A stretch of 64,000 nt of DNA from WRGT01 sp942493035 (GCA_942493035.1 OW818666.1:806001-870000), one strand, 5' to 3'; positions 50,249 to 58,899 are shown, counted from the stretch's first letter. Numbers and translations: made by a program. The notes: generated by a model not told the origin, from the sequence alone.

Positions 50249-50276
50249 TTTACAGTATACCTTTGTGAGATATATT
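50249..50276 (+). promoter_or_regulatory. Promoter candidate for pyrG
   Basis: TTTACA (50249-50254), a 16-bp spacer and TATATT (50271-50276). A start near 50283 gives a leader of about 57 bases, with a small TTCTCTT/AGAGAA hairpin at 50288-50306. A TATAAT at 50215 with a poorer -35 is an alternative. Confidence 0.5.
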
Positions 50277-50339
50277 GGTGACATAATTTCTCTTAAAAAA
50301 GAGAATCTTCTCACAAACAACATAAAAACAGGTAATTAT

Positions 50340-51968
50340 ATGTCAGAAAATAACACTAAATATATATTTGTTACAGGGGGGGTATGTTCATCTCTGGGCA
50401 AAGGTATTTCGGTAGCATCTCTGGGGCTGCTTCTTGAAGGACACGGGTATAAAGTTACAATTGTCAAGATGGACCCGTATCTCAATATCGATCCGGGGAC
50501 AATGAGCCCGTTTCAGCATGGCGAGGTTTATGTTACCGAGGATGGCGCGGAAACAGATCTTGACCTGGGATACTACGAAAGATTTACAAATTCAAAGCTT
50601 TCAAGAAAAAATTCGGTTTCAACCGGTCAGATTTACAACACTGTAATTCAGAGGGAGAGACGAGGGGATTATCTTGGAAGGACTGTTCAGGTTATCCCTC
50701 ATATAACAAACGAAATTAAAAAACGGATATATGATGTATCCGCAGACGATGCTCTCGACTTCGTTCTGGTTGAGATTGGAGGAACTGTTGGTGATATTGA
50801 GTCTATTCCTTTTCTTGAATCTATCAGACAGATACGGCAGGAGCTTGGCCGGAAAAGAGTAATGAATATTCATCTCACTCTTGTGCCCACAATATCAGTC
50901 GCCGGAGAGCAGAAAACCAAACCGACTCAGCACTCTGTTAAGGAACTGATGCAGCTTGGAATTATTCCCGACATTCTTCTTGCAAGAACACAGTTTCCGC
51001 TAGAGCAGGATATGAAGGCTAAAATTGCTCTTTTTTGTAACGTATCAGAGCGTAATGTTATCTCTGCTGAGGATATAACCGGATCTATATACGAAATCCC
51101 TTTTATGTTCCAGAAAAATGAATTTGATATAATTACACTGGAACATTTTAATCTCCCCATTGATAAGAGTAAACTCCCCGCATGGGAGAGTTTTATAACT
51201 ACCTACAGAAATCCGAAGCATACTGTAAAAATTGCAGTTGTCGGCAAGTATATACAGCTGCAGGACGCATATCGATCTATTTATGATGCATTAATGCATG
51301 GTGCTGTAGCCAATGAAGCTGAACTTGAAATTGTCAGATTTGACTCTGAAGATCTTGAGAGCTGCGGATGCAACGATCTTAAAGAGAAGTTTGCCGGGAT
51401 AAATGGTATTCTGGTCCCTGGCGGCTTCGGCAACAGGGGAATAGAGGGGAAGATAGCTACAGTTACACATGCAAGAACTGAAAATATTCCTTTCTTTGGT
51501 ATATGTCTTGGAATGCAGTGCGCGGTAATTGAATTTGCACGTAATGTATGCGGTTTCGAAAATGCTAATTCTACCGAGTTTAATGATCAGACTCCATATC
51601 CTGTAATATCCCTTCTTGAAGAGCAGGAGATTATTGCAGAGAAGGGTGGGACGATGAGGCTGGGAGCTTATCACTGTGAGTTTACTCCAGGGAGCAAAAT
51701 CAGCGGAATCTATGGAAAAGAATCGGTTATGGAGAGACACAGGCACCGGTTCGAGTTTACAATGAAATATAAACAGGCATTTGAAGATAAAGGGATGATA
51801 ATCGGCGGGATCTATCCGAGAAATAATCTTGTTGAGACAGTGGAAATTAAAGATCACCCGTGGTTTGTGGCAACTCAGTATCACCCGGAGTTTAAATCAA
51901 AACCTATTAATCCTCATCCTCTGTTCAGAGATTTTATCCGGGCATCGATAGAGAATAGCAATAAATAG
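50340..51968 (+). CDS. pyrG: CTP synthase
   Basis: A 542-residue glutamine-dependent amidotransferase converting UTP to CTP. The synthase domain has YIFVTGGVCSSLGKGISVAS, KMDPYLNIDPGTMSPFQHGE and VYVTEDGAETDLDLGYYERF. The class I glutaminase domain has GGFGNRGIEGK, the nucleophile Cys in FFGICLGMQC, and the His-Glu pair in QYHPEFKSKP. The frame is open back to 50211, but MSENNTKYIFVTGG at 50340 with AGG upstream is the natural start. It is a single gene, divergent from PilZ and followed by a strong hairpin. Confidence 0.96.
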   Translation: MSENNTKYIFVTGGVCSSLGKGISVASLGLLLEGHGYKVTIVKMDPYLNIDPGTMSPFQHGEVYVTEDGAETDLDLGYYERFTNSKLSRKNSVSTGQIYNTVIQRERRGDYLGRTVQVIPHITNEIKKRIYDVSADDALDFVLVEIGGTVGDIESIPFLESIRQIRQELGRKRVMNIHLTLVPTISVAGEQKTKPTQHSVKELMQLGIIPDILLARTQFPLEQDMKAKIALFCNVSERNVISAEDITGSIYEIPFMFQKNEFDIITLEHFNLPIDKSKLPAWESFITTYRNPKHTVKIAVVGKYIQLQDAYRSIYDALMHGAVANEAELEIVRFDSEDLESCGCNDLKEKFAGINGILVPGGFGNRGIEGKIATVTHARTENIPFFGICLGMQCAVIEFARNVCGFENANSTEFNDQTPYPVISLLEEQEIIAEKGGTMRLGAYHCEFTPGSKISGIYGKESVMERHRHRFEFTMKYKQAFEDKGMIIGGIYPRNNLVETVEIKDHPWFVATQYHPEFKSKPINPHPLFRDFIRASIENSNK

Positions 51969-51972
51969 TAAC

Positions 51973-52018
51973 TCACAAGTAAGTCACTTAACTTTATTAA
52001 GTTAAGTCTTACTTGTGA
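51973..52018 (+). terminator. Hairpin after pyrG
   Basis: TCACAAGTAAGtCACTTAAC and GTTAAGTCTTACTTGTGA pair over about 18 bp with one bulge, starting 4 bp after the stop. No clear T-run follows, but the position suggests termination or 3' end protection. Confidence 0.6.
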
Positions 52019-52025
52019 ATTATTT

Positions 52026-52048
52026 CACCGCCGCCAAAAGCGGCGAGG
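52026..52048. repeat. Type A core fragment
   Basis: CACCGCCGCCAAAAGCGGCGAGG, the GC hairpin of type A with no arms. It sits directly before a full type B copy. Confidence 0.45.
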
Positions 52049-52053
52049 TCAGT

Positions 52054-52139
52054 GTCTGCTCATAAACCGGTGGCATTCTATCTCTGCCGCGCCTTTGGCG
52101 CGGCGGAGAGCATTTTACCACCAGTTTATAAGAAGTTAC
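52054..52139. repeat. Type B palindromic repeat
   Basis: GTCTGCTCATAAACCGGTGG and CCACCAGTTTATAAGAAGTTAC arms with CTGCCGCGCC/GGCGCGGCGGAG core, 86 bp. It lies between pyrG and the GAF gene. Confidence 0.85.
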
Positions 52140-52233
52140 AATAAATAACATTGTAAGCATTAAATTCCCGGTAAGGGAATAAATCTTAATTCAGATTATA
52201 TCTCCGTCATCCCCTACCGGTAAAGAATTATAA

Positions 52234-52262
52234 TTGACAGAAAGAATTAACATGCTCATTAT
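52234..52262 (+). promoter_or_regulatory. Promoter candidate very close to GAF gene start
   Basis: TTGACA (52234-52239), a 17-bp spacer and CATTAT (52257-52262). The predicted start of transcription falls on or next to the ATG at 52269, and there is no ribosome site, so the message may be leaderless. Confidence 0.4.
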
Positions 52263-52268
52263 TCAGAA

Positions 52269-53561
52269 ATGAATGAAACAGTGAACATCGATAAACTTGA
52301 AGCTCTTGAGAGACAGGTGTCAAATCTTTCAAAGCTTGTTGAAATAAATGGTATTATAAACTCTACATTGAACATAAACCGTCTTTTATCCATTATTATG
52401 GAGATGATAAAGGATATTATGGAAACTGAGACCAGTTCTCTTCTTCTCTACGATGATGACAGAGAGGAACTGGTTTTTAAAGTAGCTCTTGGTGAAGCCG
52501 GTGATGAACTGAAAGAGAAATACCGGGTAAAACTAGGGCAGGGTATAGCCGGATGGGTTGCTCAGAATAGAAAGAATCTTCTGGTTAATGATGCCTATAA
52601 CGATCCCCGTTTCGATCCTATGTATGATAAGAATACGGGTTTTATAACAAAGTCAATGTTATGTGCGCCTCTTCTATTTAAAGGTAAACTCCTGGGTGTG
52701 ATTCAGGCGATAAATCCTGTTGATAAAGAGGGGTTTGACGAAAACGATATTAATCTCTTCCGTGTCTTTTCCAATCAGGCAGCTCTTGCTGTTCAGAATG
52801 CAATTTTTTTCCAGAAGGCAATTGAAGAGGAACGTCTTGACGGAGAGCTTCAGTCTGCAAAAATTATTCAGGAATCATTAACTCCATCTATAGATTTTAT
52901 CAGTGACAATTTTGATGTTGCTGCGCGGTCACTTTCCGCCAGAGAGGTTGGCGGAGCTTTTCATTTTTTCAGAGAGTATGAAATGGGTGTTTATCTCTTC
53001 ACTCTGGGTAATCTTAATATTAAGGGTATCCCCGGAGCTATAAGGGCTTCAACTATTGCAGGTATAATCAGAGCAATGTATGAACTGGATATTCGCGAAC
53101 CCGATGTTATTATAAAAATGATCAACAATCACTGCCAGGAGGAGATCGGATGCAGCACCGGTTTTTCTCTCTTCATCAGTCTTATTGATTTAAACAATAT
53201 GAAAATAAAATTTGTAAACTCAGGGGACGCATACCCAATACTTATAAGAGATGAGAAAGCTGCATATCTCCGTTTTAATAAGCGGTCATGCGGTTATCCG
53301 GGAAGTGAAAATTTTACAGCCGCTAAAGTTGACCTTGATCTCCATCATGGGGATAATTTTGTTGTTTTCTCAAGCAGTCTTCCCGAGCTGCGGAATACTT
53401 ACGGAAAACAGCTGGGATTATCGGGGATTGTACGTTTTATTGAAAAAAGAACCGGTTCAAGAGGGGAAATTATTGATTCTCTGCTTGATCATGCTTATAA
53501 TTATATGGGCGGAGTTGAGAGACGAAAAGATCTTTCTGTTGTCTCTTTTACTGTAAAATAA
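52269..53561 (+). CDS. GAF domain plus degenerate SpoIIE/PP2C-like protein
   Basis: A 430-residue signalling protein. A short coil is followed by a GAF domain near residues 25-180 (LGQGIAGWVAQNRKNLLVND, MLCAPLLFKGKLLGVIQAIN). A SpoIIE/RsbU-type domain covers 200-430. In active phosphatases the first metal motif reads GGDFYD-like and the second GDVSGKG-like; here they read GGAFHF (Ala230) and GNLNIKG, so two metal-binding aspartates are gone, although a late RRKDLSVV remains. I infer a catalytically dead or binding-only phosphatase. It has no ribosome site. A zinc-ribbon gene follows after 9 bp and is probably co-transcribed. Confidence 0.82.
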   Translation: MNETVNIDKLEALERQVSNLSKLVEINGIINSTLNINRLLSIIMEMIKDIMETETSSLLLYDDDREELVFKVALGEAGDELKEKYRVKLGQGIAGWVAQNRKNLLVNDAYNDPRFDPMYDKNTGFITKSMLCAPLLFKGKLLGVIQAINPVDKEGFDENDINLFRVFSNQAALAVQNAIFFQKAIEEERLDGELQSAKIIQESLTPSIDFISDNFDVAARSLSAREVGGAFHFFREYEMGVYLFTLGNLNIKGIPGAIRASTIAGIIRAMYELDIREPDVIIKMINNHCQEEIGCSTGFSLFISLIDLNNMKIKFVNSGDAYPILIRDEKAAYLRFNKRSCGYPGSENFTAAKVDLDLHHGDNFVVFSSSLPELRNTYGKQLGLSGIVRFIEKRTGSRGEIIDSLLDHAYNYMGGVERRKDLSVVSFTVK

Positions 53562-53570
53562 AGGTAAAAT

Positions 53571-53786
53571 ATGAGTGAATTTGTTTCAGTAATATTCTGT
53601 AGAAGATGCGGTTCTAGATTTGTCGAAATTAAGGAGTGGAAAAACGGTTCTGCCTTAGTTCATTGCCGGGCATGCAAAAACAGCACTGAGCTTACAGGTT
53701 TTACGCTTGGACGTTGTCAGGTTACAAATAAGGAGCTGGAGATTGCAAGGAACACTTCTGCAGGTGTAAATGATTTTGAAAAATAA
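53571..53786 (+). CDS. Small zinc-ribbon protein
   Basis: A 71-residue protein with two Cys pairs, FCRRCGSRF and HCRACKNST, spaced as in a zinc ribbon or rubredoxin-like knuckle. The C-terminal part has a further Cys (TLGRCQVTNKEL). It begins 9 bp after the GAF/SpoIIE-like gene with AAGG upstream, so it is likely its operon partner. The family is not recognised; such ribbons usually mediate protein or nucleic-acid contact. A type B repeat follows. Confidence 0.65.
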   Translation: MSEFVSVIFCRRCGSRFVEIKEWKNGSALVHCRACKNSTELTGFTLGRCQVTNKELEIARNTSAGVNDFEK

Positions 53787-53802
53787 TATTGTAAATAGAG
53801 GG

Positions 53803-53889
53803 GATTGCTCATAAACCGGTGGTATTCTATCCCCGCCGCACTTTTGGCATGAGAGAGAGCAATTTTACCACCAGTTAGTGAGTACTTAC
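53803..53889. repeat. Type B palindromic repeat with decayed core
   Basis: Arms GATTGCTCATAAACCGGTGG and CCACCAGTTAGTGAGTACTTAC are well kept, but the core (CCCCGCCGCACTTTTGGCATGA) no longer forms the full GC stem. Confidence 0.75.
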
Positions 53890-53917
53890 CGGCTTTATAA
53901 CTATGTAAAAGACCGGT

Positions 53918-54736
53918 TCATTTCTTCTTAAGTAATCTTTTAATTATTACGCTGCTGAAAAATATTGATATTCTGAATAGTCTTCCGAATCTCAACGGAT
54001 TTGTAATAATTCTGTAAAACCAGTCCAGTCCGTTTTCCATAAACCATGGTGGCGCTTTTTTAATTTCACCGGATATTGTATCGAGACTCCCTCCGACACT
54101 TATAAAAACTGTGTTTTTGAATTCGTTTTTAATTTTATATATCCATTTGTCCTCTTTAGGAAAACCGAGCCCTACGAAAACAATATTTGCTTCAGATTTT
54201 CTTATAGCCTCTATAACAGATTTTTCTCTGTCTGAGTTAAAGAATCCGCCGTGACGTCCAACTATTCTTATATTAGGAAATGATTTTTTAATATTGAAAA
54301 AAGCTCTTTCAGCAGTTTCCGGTTTACCACCTACAATAAAAATACTGTACTCTTTGATTTCAGCAAGACGTACAATTTCCATCATAAAACTTAAGATTGC
54401 AACACGCTCTTTAATCGGGTTTTTAAGCATAGATGCTGCCCATTGAAGTCCTGCACCGGATGCAAGATGCATATCTGCTTTATCGGATATAAGTCTCAGG
54501 TCACTATTCGATTTTATCCGTGATAGTTTATATGGATTAAGGGTAATGACATGATGCACACCCTTGTCCTCTATCATTTTGATAACTCTATAAACTGCCT
54601 GCTGCCTTGTAAGGTTGTCAATCCCGACGTTGAGAATGTTTACAATTGATGCGTCGTCAAGAGATATCTGATTGTATTCAAGAATGATATCTCTCTCTTC
54701 CTTGTAGGAATTATAATAATGCGAATCTTCTGACAT
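53918..54736 (-). CDS. WecG/TagA/CpsF-family glycosyltransferase
   Basis: A 272-residue enzyme of the family that adds N-acetylmannosaminuronic acid or related sugars to lipid carriers. Motifs are VHHVITLNPYKLSRIKSNSD, LASGAGLQWAASM, FIVGGKPETAERAFFNIKKS, IVGRHGGFF and VFVGLGFPKEDKWIYK. The basic C-terminus (ISIFFSSVIIKRLLKKK) suits membrane attachment. It starts 13 bp after thiC with AGGAG placed over the thiC stop, so the two genes probably share a transcript even though their roles look unrelated. Its N-terminal 40 residues are a family-atypical extension. Confidence 0.87.
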   Translation of the reverse strand: MSEDSHYYNSYKEERDIILEYNQISLDDASIVNILNVGIDNLTRQQAVYRVIKMIEDKGVHHVITLNPYKLSRIKSNSDLRLISDKADMHLASGAGLQWAASMLKNPIKERVAILSFMMEIVRLAEIKEYSIFIVGGKPETAERAFFNIKKSFPNIRIVGRHGGFFNSDREKSVIEAIRKSEANIVFVGLGFPKEDKWIYKIKNEFKNTVFISVGGSLDTISGEIKKAPPWFMENGLDWFYRIITNPLRFGRLFRISIFFSSVIIKRLLKKK

Positions 54737-54749
54737 TTAATTTCTCCTG

Positions 54750-56015
54750 TCAATAGTCTCTTTTCATCGAGCAGAACTCACCGCACATGGTACACTGATC
54801 TTTTTCGAATGACGGTGCACCCTCTCTGTATCTTTCAGCTTTTTCTCTATCCAGTGCAATATCGTACATTGCAGGCCAGTTCCGGTCTTTACGTGCCTGC
54901 GACATTTCATTATCGAGTTTTGATGCTTTGGATCCGTATTTTACAATATCCCCTGCGTGAGCGGCGATTTTTGAAGCAATTACACCCTCTTTGACGTCAT
55001 TTACATCGGGGAGTCTAAGGTGTTCCGCAGGTGTAACATAACAGAGGAAGTCCGCTCCTGCTGACGCTGCGATAGCTCCTCCTATAGCACCTGTAATGTG
55101 ATCGTAACCGGGAGCAATATCTGTAACCAGAGGTCCTAGTACATAATAAGGGGCATCATCACAGAGTCTTTTTTCAAGGCGTATATTATCTGCAACCATA
55201 TCAAGAGGCATATGGCCAGGTCCTTCAATGATAACCTGTACATTCTTTTCTCTTGCTCTTCTTGCAAGATCACCAAGCACAATCATCTCATGAAGCTGCC
55301 CTCTATCGTTTGCGTCATGAATTGAACCTGGTCTGAGTCCGTCACCCAGACTTATTATAACGTTGTATTGTGCGAGTATATCGAGTATTTCATCATAGTG
55401 TTCAAATAGAGGATTCTCTTTTTTATTGAATTTCATCCATTCGGCGAGTATTGCACCACCGCGGCTTGTTATCCCTGTAATTCTTTTTTGAGAATGAAGA
55501 GATTGTACAGATGCAAGAGTTACACCTGAATGGATTGTCATAAAATCGACACCCTCTTCAGCCTGAATACGGATAACATTCATGAAATCATCGATTGTCA
55601 TTGCTGTCATGGCTTTTTTCTGTGCAACCATTCTTACGGCCGTTTCGTAAATAGGTACAGTGCCAAGAGGTATAGGGGAATTAGCGAGAATCTTTTTTCT
55701 GAAAAACGATAAATCTCCACCTGTACTCAGATCCATTACTGCGTCTGCGCCGGCTTTAACAGCCGCATCGAGTTTGGCAAGTTCGGTGTCCATATCAAAA
55801 AGATCCGGAGATGTTCCTATATTCGCGTTTACCTTGGTTTTGAGTCCTTTACCGACCGCTACCGGGGTAATAGCCCTTAAACTGTTTTTCATTATAGAGA
55901 CTTTACCTGCAGCAAAATCCTTCATTAATTCATCTACCGGAATCGATTCAGCTTGAGAAATGGTCCGGACTTCATCTGAAATGATGCCTTTTTTAGCCTG
56001 TGCAAAAATATTCAT
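54750..56015 (-). CDS. thiC: Phosphomethylpyrimidine synthase ThiC
   Basis: A 421-residue radical SAM enzyme that turns aminoimidazole ribotide into HMP-phosphate for thiamine. Typical stretches are VNANIGTSPDLFDMDTE, AVMDLSTGGDLSFFRKKIL, FMTIHSGVTL, ITSRGGAILAEWM, LGDGLRPGSIHDAND, and IEGPGHMPLDMVADN. The 4Fe-4S cluster motif CTMCGEFCSMK lies at the C-terminus, as in all ThiC. The length is that of the shorter bacterial form. No TPP riboswitch was found upstream. It is co-oriented with wecG. A ThiD2-ThiE fusion lies 3 kb away on the other strand. Confidence 0.95.
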   Translation of the reverse strand: MNIFAQAKKGIISDEVRTISQAESIPVDELMKDFAAGKVSIMKNSLRAITPVAVGKGLKTKVNANIGTSPDLFDMDTELAKLDAAVKAGADAVMDLSTGGDLSFFRKKILANSPIPLGTVPIYETAVRMVAQKKAMTAMTIDDFMNVIRIQAEEGVDFMTIHSGVTLASVQSLHSQKRITGITSRGGAILAEWMKFNKKENPLFEHYDEILDILAQYNVIISLGDGLRPGSIHDANDRGQLHEMIVLGDLARRAREKNVQVIIEGPGHMPLDMVADNIRLEKRLCDDAPYYVLGPLVTDIAPGYDHITGAIGGAIAASAGADFLCYVTPAEHLRLPDVNDVKEGVIASKIAAHAGDIVKYGSKASKLDNEMSQARKDRNWPAMYDIALDREKAERYREGAPSFEKDQCTMCGEFCSMKRDY

Positions 56016-56156
56016 TATAGTGTATTTACCTGGTATATTTTATTGTAATTTAACTGTCCGGTCAGATGTTGAGTATTTGATTTATAAGATACGGGCAGTA
56101 TAAGTGTATTAAAATTCTTAATCTATGAGTGTCAATAATAATTCTTAAGGATTGAT

Positions 56157-56245
56157 GTAAGTACTTATAAATTGGTGGTAAAATTGATCTCCGCCGCGTC
56201 TTCGGCGCGGCGGAGATCGAGTGCCATTGGTTTTTGAGCAGTTAT
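56157..56245. repeat. Type B palindromic repeat
   Basis: GTAAGTACTTATAAATTGGTGG and CCATTGGTTTTTGAGCAGTTA arms around CTCCGCCGCGTCTTCGGCGCGGCGGAG (two parts, CTCCGCCGCGTC and GGCGCGGCGGAG). It lies upstream of thiC. Confidence 0.8.
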
Positions 56246-56340
56246 GGATTGATTTTTTGTATATGACGTAATCAGTAATTAAATCATTGATTTTTTTCGA
56301 TGTAAATTAAATCTGATTAAATAATCAGATTCAATTCCTA

Positions 56341-56475
56341 TATTTTTCCGAATGCGGGCACAGCGCATCGCGCTGTGCCGGGAATGGTGGATTACGGGGG
56401 TTGCACCCCCGTAATCCACCATTCCCGGCATATGCGAAGCATATGCATCTCTGGAAATAAATTGCTTCACCGGCT
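56341..56475. repeat. Type C multi-hairpin repeat with 24-bp stem
   Basis: Three hairpins in a row: GCACAGCGCatcGCGCTGTGC; a near-perfect 24-bp stem at 56377-56429 built around GATTACGGGGG/CCCCCGTAATC; and CATATGC-gaa-GCATATG. It has the same order as the copy at 39018. In hairpin 3 a G-C pair of the other copy is replaced by A-T, keeping the pairing. Confidence 0.8.
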
Positions 56476-56630
56476 CTTTTTTATAATAGAGTAATATTTT
56501 AATTGAAGATATTTTTATTATAGTGAAAATAGACGGCTTATTGATTAATGTTAAGTATCAGGAAAGCTTTTCCTGTTATAAACTGAATACGGTGTGATTA
56601 TAATAAATATTTGAATTTAAGGGCAGGTTT

Positions 56631-57404
56631 ATGGATAGATTGAAGCAGTTGCAGAAATGGAGTATTTATGAATTCGGGAAGAACTTCTTTATTGAGCCTC
56701 TTTCCAGACATGAAATGGTTATGGAGAAGATCAATGATGTTATTGATACTTATAAGCCTAAGGTTGTAGTAAAAGCAGGTCTCGGTTCAGGTAAAATTGT
56801 ACTCGATCTGATCAATAACAGGAAGGATATCACTCTTGCAGTAGTTGAGCCATCTTTAAAGATAATTGAAGAATTTGTTAAGACTAATAATGACAATCAG
56901 AGAGTTAAAGATATAGGTTTTATCAATGGCGATTTCAGTAATTTTCCCGTAGATTATTATGGAGCTGATCTTATTATTTCCATTGATAATCTCGATTTTC
57001 AGGAGACTGCCCCTGTTGTTGATGAGTTTAAAAGGGCGCTTCAGTTTGACGCACACTTCTTTTTTGCAGGAATTGTTCTTGATGATGAAGACATTGAAGG
57101 TGTATACGATGACTTTATGCGTATTCTCTCACCTTTGCATAATGATTACTACCTGAAGGATGATCTTAAAACATTTATGAATCTGAAAGATTTTACCTTT
57201 GTGAAAGGGCGCATTGAACATTTTGATTATAATATTGATGAGATAAAAAAACATTTTTCAGATTATTATGGCGAAATTGATTCAGATGGGGCTGAGAAAT
57301 TTATCAGCAGCAACAATGATGTCTTAACTGAAATTTATAAACTTAACGGCAGAAATATATCTCTGCCATACTTTACCGGACTTTTCACAAGAAGAAAAAT
57401 ATAA
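56631..57404 (+). CDS. SAM methyltransferase-like protein
   Basis: A 257-residue protein with a Rossmann-type methyltransferase core. VVVKAGLGSGKIVLDLIN corresponds to motif I in altered form, LAVVEPSLKIIEEF to the acidic loop, and INGDFSNFPVDYYGADLIIS to motifs II-III. Motif I is unusual, with Lys and Ala where an Asp-x-Gly is common. A weak GGCAGG ribosome site precedes. It starts the run that leads to the LolA-like and rsmE genes 12 bp further. The substrate is unknown and it may have lost activity. Confidence 0.65.
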   Translation: MDRLKQLQKWSIYEFGKNFFIEPLSRHEMVMEKINDVIDTYKPKVVVKAGLGSGKIVLDLINNRKDITLAVVEPSLKIIEEFVKTNNDNQRVKDIGFINGDFSNFPVDYYGADLIISIDNLDFQETAPVVDEFKRALQFDAHFFFAGIVLDDEDIEGVYDDFMRILSPLHNDYYLKDDLKTFMNLKDFTFVKGRIEHFDYNIDEIKKHFSDYYGEIDSDGAEKFISSNNDVLTEIYKLNGRNISLPYFTGLFTRRKI

Positions 57405-57416
57405 CAGAACAAAGTA

Positions 57417-58178
57417 ATGAAAAGAAGAATATTAATAGTACTCGCTGCTTTCTTACTTCTGGGTGATAGTGCATTTTCGCAGAAGAATGATACCGTTGAA
57501 ATAACAGCTCAGGGTATTCTTGCCAGGGTTGACAGAATACTGCAGTATCCGGAAGGGGAGCTTCAGGGGCGGATGAAACATATCTCTCCCGATGGTAAAT
57601 CTTTTGATATCGATTTTAAAGGAAATATTGCCCGAAACGATTTTCTGTTTTTTTTCAGCAGCGGCTCACGCGGGGAGAGTCTGAAAGTCCTTTATAATAT
57701 GGGTGGTGAGGATGTCTGGGTTTATAATATTCACTCGGTTAAACTATTCCATAAAATGGGTGTCGATAAGTATGACCGGGTGATGTCTACAAATTTCTCT
57801 TTTATAGATTTGTCAAATTCAGATTACCAGAGTAACTATAATTCCCGGATTACGGGGAAGACTCTCATCAAAGGGGTTGAGTGCTACAAACTTGCTCTTG
57901 ATCCGATATATGACGGGAGCGAGTATGGAACAGTTACAATGTATGTTACTGTTGATCAGTATATACCGTTGCGGATAGATTATCACGATCGGGATAAAGT
58001 TATTTTCAAGTTTCTATCTCTTTCAAAAACGATGGAGAAGAACGGACGGATTGTTCCTATAAGATATGATATGCTTAACATTAAAGACGGTACAGTTACT
58101 ATTTTAAGTTTTCTGAAGTTTGAAGAGAATATCAGGTTTCAGGGTGACATTTTCAGACCTGAAAGGCTTGGAGAATAA
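57417..58178 (+). CDS. Outer-membrane lipoprotein-sorting protein (LolA/LolB fold)
   Basis: A 253-residue exported protein with a signal peptide (RILIVLAAFLLLGDSAFS). The mature part has the half-barrel pattern of outer-membrane sorting proteins: LQGRMKHISPDGKSFDIDFK, then GGEDVWVYNIHSVKLFHKMG, then GVECYKLALDPIYDGSEYGT and VDQYIPLRIDYHDRDKVIFK. This is the family annotated as outer membrane lipoprotein-sorting, often with MMPL exporters, none of which is here. It is the third such gene in the window. It ends 1 bp before the GTG start of rsmE, so they are linked. Confidence 0.75.
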   Translation: MKRRILIVLAAFLLLGDSAFSQKNDTVEITAQGILARVDRILQYPEGELQGRMKHISPDGKSFDIDFKGNIARNDFLFFFSSGSRGESLKVLYNMGGEDVWVYNIHSVKLFHKMGVDKYDRVMSTNFSFIDLSNSDYQSNYNSRITGKTLIKGVECYKLALDPIYDGSEYGTVTMYVTVDQYIPLRIDYHDRDKVIFKFLSLSKTMEKNGRIVPIRYDMLNIKDGTVTILSFLKFEENIRFQGDIFRPERLGE

Positions 58179-58179
58179 T

Positions 58180-58899
58180 GTGCCGCAGTTTTTTATAAAA
58201 GAGAGTGATGCTGATGACGGGAAAGCAGTAATTCGCGGCGAGGACTGTCATCATCTTATTAATGTCAGGAGAATCAGAATCGGTGATGTTTTGAGGTTGA
58301 GATCTGATTCAGGTAAAGGTTATTCTGCCCGTGTTTCAGAGATTGATCGTGAAGAGATCCGGCTGAAAATACTTGAAGAATCTGCAGCTGATAATGAGCC
58401 GGTTAATATATCTCTTTATGCGGCACTTCTTAAAGGCGGAAATTTTGAGTTCGTTCTTCAGAAGGCAGTTGAAGTTGGGGTAAACCGTATAATTCCGGTT
58501 ACTTCATCAAGGACTGTTCCTGATCCGGGAAAAAAAATTGACGATAAACATGTCAGATGGAGTAAAATTATATCCAGTGCAGCCAAACAGTGTTTCAGAA
58601 GCAGTATGCCGGTTCTTGAACTCACGTTAACATTCTCCGATGCATTAAAAAATGACAGTTCGGAGATGAAGCTTATAGCACATCCCGGGGCGATTACCGA
58701 ACTGAGGGATTTTCTTTCATCCTCAGAAAAACCTGATTCAGTCGCTCTACTTGTCGGACCTGAAGGCGGATTCAGTGAAGCGGAATTAAATTCAGCTTCG
58801 GAAAAGGGGTGGATACCGGTAAATTTCGGCACAACACATTTGAGAGCCGAGACGGCGGCAGTAATACTCCCGTCTCTTATAATATATCAGTGGAGCTGA
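58180..58899 (+). CDS. rsmE: 16S rRNA (uracil-1498 N3) methyltransferase RsmE
   Basis: A 239-residue SPOUT enzyme. The N-terminal PUA-like part holds IRGEDCHHLINVRRIRIGDV. The SPOUT knot has LLKGGNFEFVLQKAVEVGV, RIIPVTSSRTV, the SAM loop VALLVGPEGGFSEAEL and the final NFGTTHLRAETAAVILPSL. The start is set at GTG 58180, because an earlier ATG at 58120 would lie inside the preceding gene and add 20 residues the family does not have. It is coupled to the LolA-like gene. Function is secure from motifs. Confidence 0.93.
   Translation: MPQFFIKESDADDGKAVIRGEDCHHLINVRRIRIGDVLRLRSDSGKGYSARVSEIDREEIRLKILEESAADNEPVNISLYAALLKGGNFEFVLQKAVEVGVNRIIPVTSSRTVPDPGKKIDDKHVRWSKIISSAAKQCFRSSMPVLELTLTFSDALKNDSSEMKLIAHPGAITELRDFLSSSEKPDSVALLVGPEGGFSEAELNSASEKGWIPVNFGTTHLRAETAAVILPSLIIYQWS

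Noticed and set aside
50211..50339. N-terminal extension of CTP synthase
   Set aside because: It overlaps the promoter region and adds 43 residues before the invariant N-terminus of the family.
881..56245. Type A/B repeats as a CRISPR array
   Set aside because: They are single copies in separate gaps, palindromic, 86-120 bp long, with no regular spacers and no cas genes.
54750..56280. TPP riboswitch upstream of thiC
   Set aside because: The 140 bases upstream on the minus strand were read for the conserved CTGAGA and ACCTGATCTGGATAATACC segments; none was found.
56279..56470. Minus-strand frame of 63 codons upstream of the methyltransferase-like gene
   Set aside because: It lies across the type C hairpins, lacks a ribosome site and has no recognisable product.
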